In this document: one piece after another, positions 62,258 to 64,000 of the stretch
Layout: every line of letters starts with the position of its first letter
Numbering within the stretch: the first letter of the stretch is position 1
Assembly (NCBI GenBank): GCA_964465125.1
Contig: CAYXIO010000017.1
Span: 5,808 to 69,807 of the forward strand
Reading direction: 5' to 3'
Length of the DNA: 64,000 bases
From: CAYOHG01 sp964465125
GTDB lineage: Bacteria > Planctomycetota > Phycisphaerae > UBA1845 > Fen-1342
The notes under the pieces: generated by a model
Told to the model about the DNA's origin: nothing
What the model saw: the letters and a program-made list of their open reading frames with translations, nothing else
Databases searched by the model: none
Made by a program: the position numbers and the translations under genes

Positions 62258-63058
62258 ATGTCCACCAACCGCAAACAACACGACCCTGCGACGACACCAT
62301 TGTGTGTCGCGCCCGCGTCGCCGGCGCAGCAGCGCGCGTTGCGGCGCATCAGCCTGCGAGTCGTGCAGCAGGTGCGGCGGTGCATCGGGGTCGAACGAAC
62401 GCCCGCGTCGGCGGTTGAGCTCGTTCATGCCGAGAATCAGCATGCCGACTTGGCGCTTCGTGCAGCGGTGGCCGGCGCGGGACCGGAGCGGCCGGCGTGC
62501 ACGGCCGGCTGCGCGAGCTGCTGCTATCAGACCGTGGACGTTGCCACCATCGAGGCGATTCACATCGCCGAGCGGATTCGCCGCAGAGACGACGCCGAGG
62601 AGCTGCAACACCGGGTCGCGAAGCGCGTTCGGGAGCGAGCGCGGCGCGGCCCGGACGCCTCGATTCCTTGCGCCTTTCTGGAAGCGGACGGCCGCTGTGG
62701 AATCTACGAGCTGCGGCCGATGGTGTGTCGCGGCTACAACTCGGCTGATCGCGAGGACTGTGAGCGCAACCGGGCCAGCGGCTTTCGTGCGCCGCCGTCG
62801 CGTTTCTTCAAGCATCACGCTGATATTGCGGTGGCGATTCGCACGACGCTGGCGATGACCACCAGCCAACTGGGCATGCACCCGCATTACGTGGAGCTGA
62901 ACGCCGGCGTGCTGATTGCGCTGCGCGACCGGGGAGCGGCGCGCCGCTGGTTGCATGGCAGCAATGCGTTCGCGGAAGCGGCCAGCGATGCGCTTCGGCC
63001 GGCGACGCGGCGCCCCGCCAAGCGCTCCCGCGGATTGCTCGCCCACGCCGGGGCGTAG
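62258..63058 (+). CDS. YkgJ family cysteine-cluster protein
   Basis: 266 residues. The YkgJ signature is present: CTAGCASCCYQ, then PCAFLEADGRCGIYELRPMVCRGYNS. These cysteines coordinate zinc or an iron-sulfur cluster in the family. The ATG at 62258 has GAGG 7 bases upstream. The N-terminal 75 residues are basic and Pro-rich and the C-terminal 40 are Arg/Ala-rich. The physiological role is unknown. Convergent with the PIN-TRAM gene. Confidence 0.85.
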   Translation: MSTNRKQHDPATTPLCVAPASPAQQRALRRISLRVVQQVRRCIGVERTPASAVELVHAENQHADLALRAAVAGAGPERPACTAGCASCCYQTVDVATIEAIHIAERIRRRDDAEELQHRVAKRVRERARRGPDASIPCAFLEADGRCGIYELRPMVCRGYNSADREDCERNRASGFRAPPSRFFKHHADIAVAIRTTLAMTTSQLGMHPHYVELNAGVLIALRDRGAARRWLHGSNAFAEAASDALRPATRRPAKRSRGLLAHAGA

Positions 63059-63073
63059 CCGCGCCGAAATGAA

Positions 63074-64000
63074 TCAGCGGCCGGAGCGTGCCGCCAGACC
63101 GGGGTCGTTCTCGACGCCGCCCTCGCCCGCGCGCGTGACGCGTCCGCCGCGGCGCGGCGGAACCACCAGCCCTTCGGGCCGGCCGAAGATCATCCGTCCC
63201 GCCGAGGTCTGAAGCACACTGGTCACCACCAGGGTCACTTCCTCATTGAGCCGCTCGCGGCAGGCCTCGGCGACCACCATGGTGCCGTCTTCGAGATAGC
63301 CGACGCCCTGACCGTGCTCCTCGCCGGGCTTGATGACCTTGACCGTAATCGCCTCGCCGGGGAGCACGACCGGCTTGAGCGCGTTGGCCAGATCGTTGAT
63401 GTTGATCACGTCCACGCCGCGAAGCTGGGCGATCTTGTTCAGGTTGTAGTCGTTGGTGACGACGCGTCCGTCGATCTTCTTGGCCAGCGCCACCAGCTTG
63501 TGATCGACGTCGGCGGCCTCGTCGACGCTGGGCAGGCGCGCGTCGGAGATCTTGATCTCGACCCGGTCGTTGGTCTGGAGCTTGTTGAGCATGTCCAGCC
63601 CGCGCCGGCCGCGATTACGTTTCAGCTTGTCCGAGCTGTCGGCGATCGTCTGCAACTCCTGAAGCACGAAGCGCGGAATGATCAGCGCCGAGTCGATGAT
63701 CCGCGTCTCGCAGATGTCGGCCACGCGCCCGTCGATGATCACGCTGGTGTCCAGGATCAGCGGGCGCGCGCCGCGCGTCTGCTTGGCGAACTCGACATAG
63801 GGAATGACGAAGCGAATGTCATCCTTGGTCTGGAGAATGAAGCTCATCGACAGGTAGCAGCAGACCACTCCGATCATCAGCTTGATCGCGACGATCGTGT
63901 TCGAGCTCGGCAGGTTGCCCCAGAACGTCTCCACCAGCAGCTCGAGCACCAGCCCCGAGCCCCAGGCGGCCACCATTCCGACGACCAGCCCCAGAAACGC
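63074..64000 (-). CDS. PIN-TRAM membrane protein (YacL-like), C-terminal part
   Basis: The last 308 codons of a gene whose start lies beyond the window. Visible parts are two membrane helices (from the window edge and at about 30-50 of the fragment), a PIN domain with LILDTSVIIDGR (the catalytic Asp), and VDHKLVALAKKIDGRVVTNDYNLNKIA. A TRAM domain follows (VKVIKPGEEHGQGVGYLEDGTMVV). The layout matches the YacL family. PIN domains are RNases; this protein is presumed to act on RNA at the membrane. A Gly/Arg-rich tail ends the protein. Confidence 0.93.
   Translation of the reverse strand, partial: AFLGLVVGMVAAWGSGLVLELLVETFWGNLPSSNTIVAIKLMIGVVCCYLSMSFILQTKDDIRFVIPYVEFAKQTRGARPLILDTSVIIDGRVADICETRIIDSALIIPRFVLQELQTIADSSDKLKRNRGRRGLDMLNKLQTNDRVEIKISDARLPSVDEAADVDHKLVALAKKIDGRVVTNDYNLNKIAQLRGVDVININDLANALKPVVLPGEAITVKVIKPGEEHGQGVGYLEDGTMVVAEACRERLNEEVTLVVTSVLQTSAGRMIFGRPEGLVVPPRRGGRVTRAGEGGVENDPGLAARSGR

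Noticed and set aside
1..64000. CRISPR arrays, insertion sequences, prophage genes, rRNA and tRNA genes
   Set aside because: Looked for by eye on both strands; no regularly spaced repeats, transposases, phage genes or convincing RNA gene folds were found.

Overview
The window is GC-rich bacterial chromosome, and its protein families point to a planctomycete (Planctomycetota). The clearest markers are a cytochrome c/DUF1549/DUF1553 protein followed by a Tat-exported DUF1501 protein and a DUF2231-type membrane protein (1-5438, minus strand), several zinc-ribbon multi-pass membrane proteins, and a PEP-CTERM protein. No rRNA, tRNA, CRISPR array, transposase or phage gene was seen, so the lineage is inferred from gene content only. 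Assignment below the phylum is not possible from this sequence.

Layout. 1-5.4 kb: exported planctomycete operon. 5.6-8.5 kb: SGNH hydrolase and a PilT-type ATPase. 8.7-10.3 kb: FHA-GAF histidine kinase. 10.5-13.1 kb: pnp and rpsO with a likely shared promoter. 13.1-15.9 kb: ABC ATPase and membrane fusion protein. 16.8-17.35 kb: a long gene-free stretch that ends in a strong terminator and may encode a structured RNA. 17.5-26 kb: UbiA-type prenyltransferase, pyrF, pabA/trpG amidotransferase, enoyl-CoA hydratase, WecA-like phosphosugar transferase, a formyltransferase/PIG-L deacetylase pair, and moaA. 26-35.6 kb: poorly characterised membrane and exported proteins, two peptidases, DUF1579 and DUF429 proteins. 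35.6-39.2 kb: Maf/DUF115 protein coupled to a degenerate radical-SAM/SPASM protein. 39.3-45 kb: small zinc-ribbon protein, DUF423 protein, and a tripartite RND efflux pair. 45-49.3 kb: glycosyltransferase C-lobe, TPR lipoprotein, OmpA-like lipoprotein, large membrane protein. 49.3-54.7 kb: MFS-acyltransferase fusion, sarcosine-oxidase-like flavoprotein, amidohydrolase and divergent MTA-phosphorylase-like protein. 55-57.9 kb: GT2 glycosyltransferase and an HldE-like nucleotidyltransferase-kinase fusion. 58.2-64 kb: PEP-CTERM protein, tsaD, small proteins, YkgJ and a PIN-TRAM membrane protein that runs off the end.

Working themes. Housekeeping genes (pnp, rpsO, pyrF, pabA, moaA, tsaD) are scattered among envelope and glycan genes. 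Several gene pairs share a 4-base ATGA or GTGA stop/start overlap, which suggests translational coupling and helps fix starts. The most interesting pairs are Maf with a cluster-less SPASM protein, the phosphorylase-like protein missing its usual acid residues with a deaminase-like amidohydrolase, and the reversed-order HldE-like fusion with a GT2 enzyme. Intergenic gaps also carry short hairpins, one of which occurs twice with an identical 15-base core.
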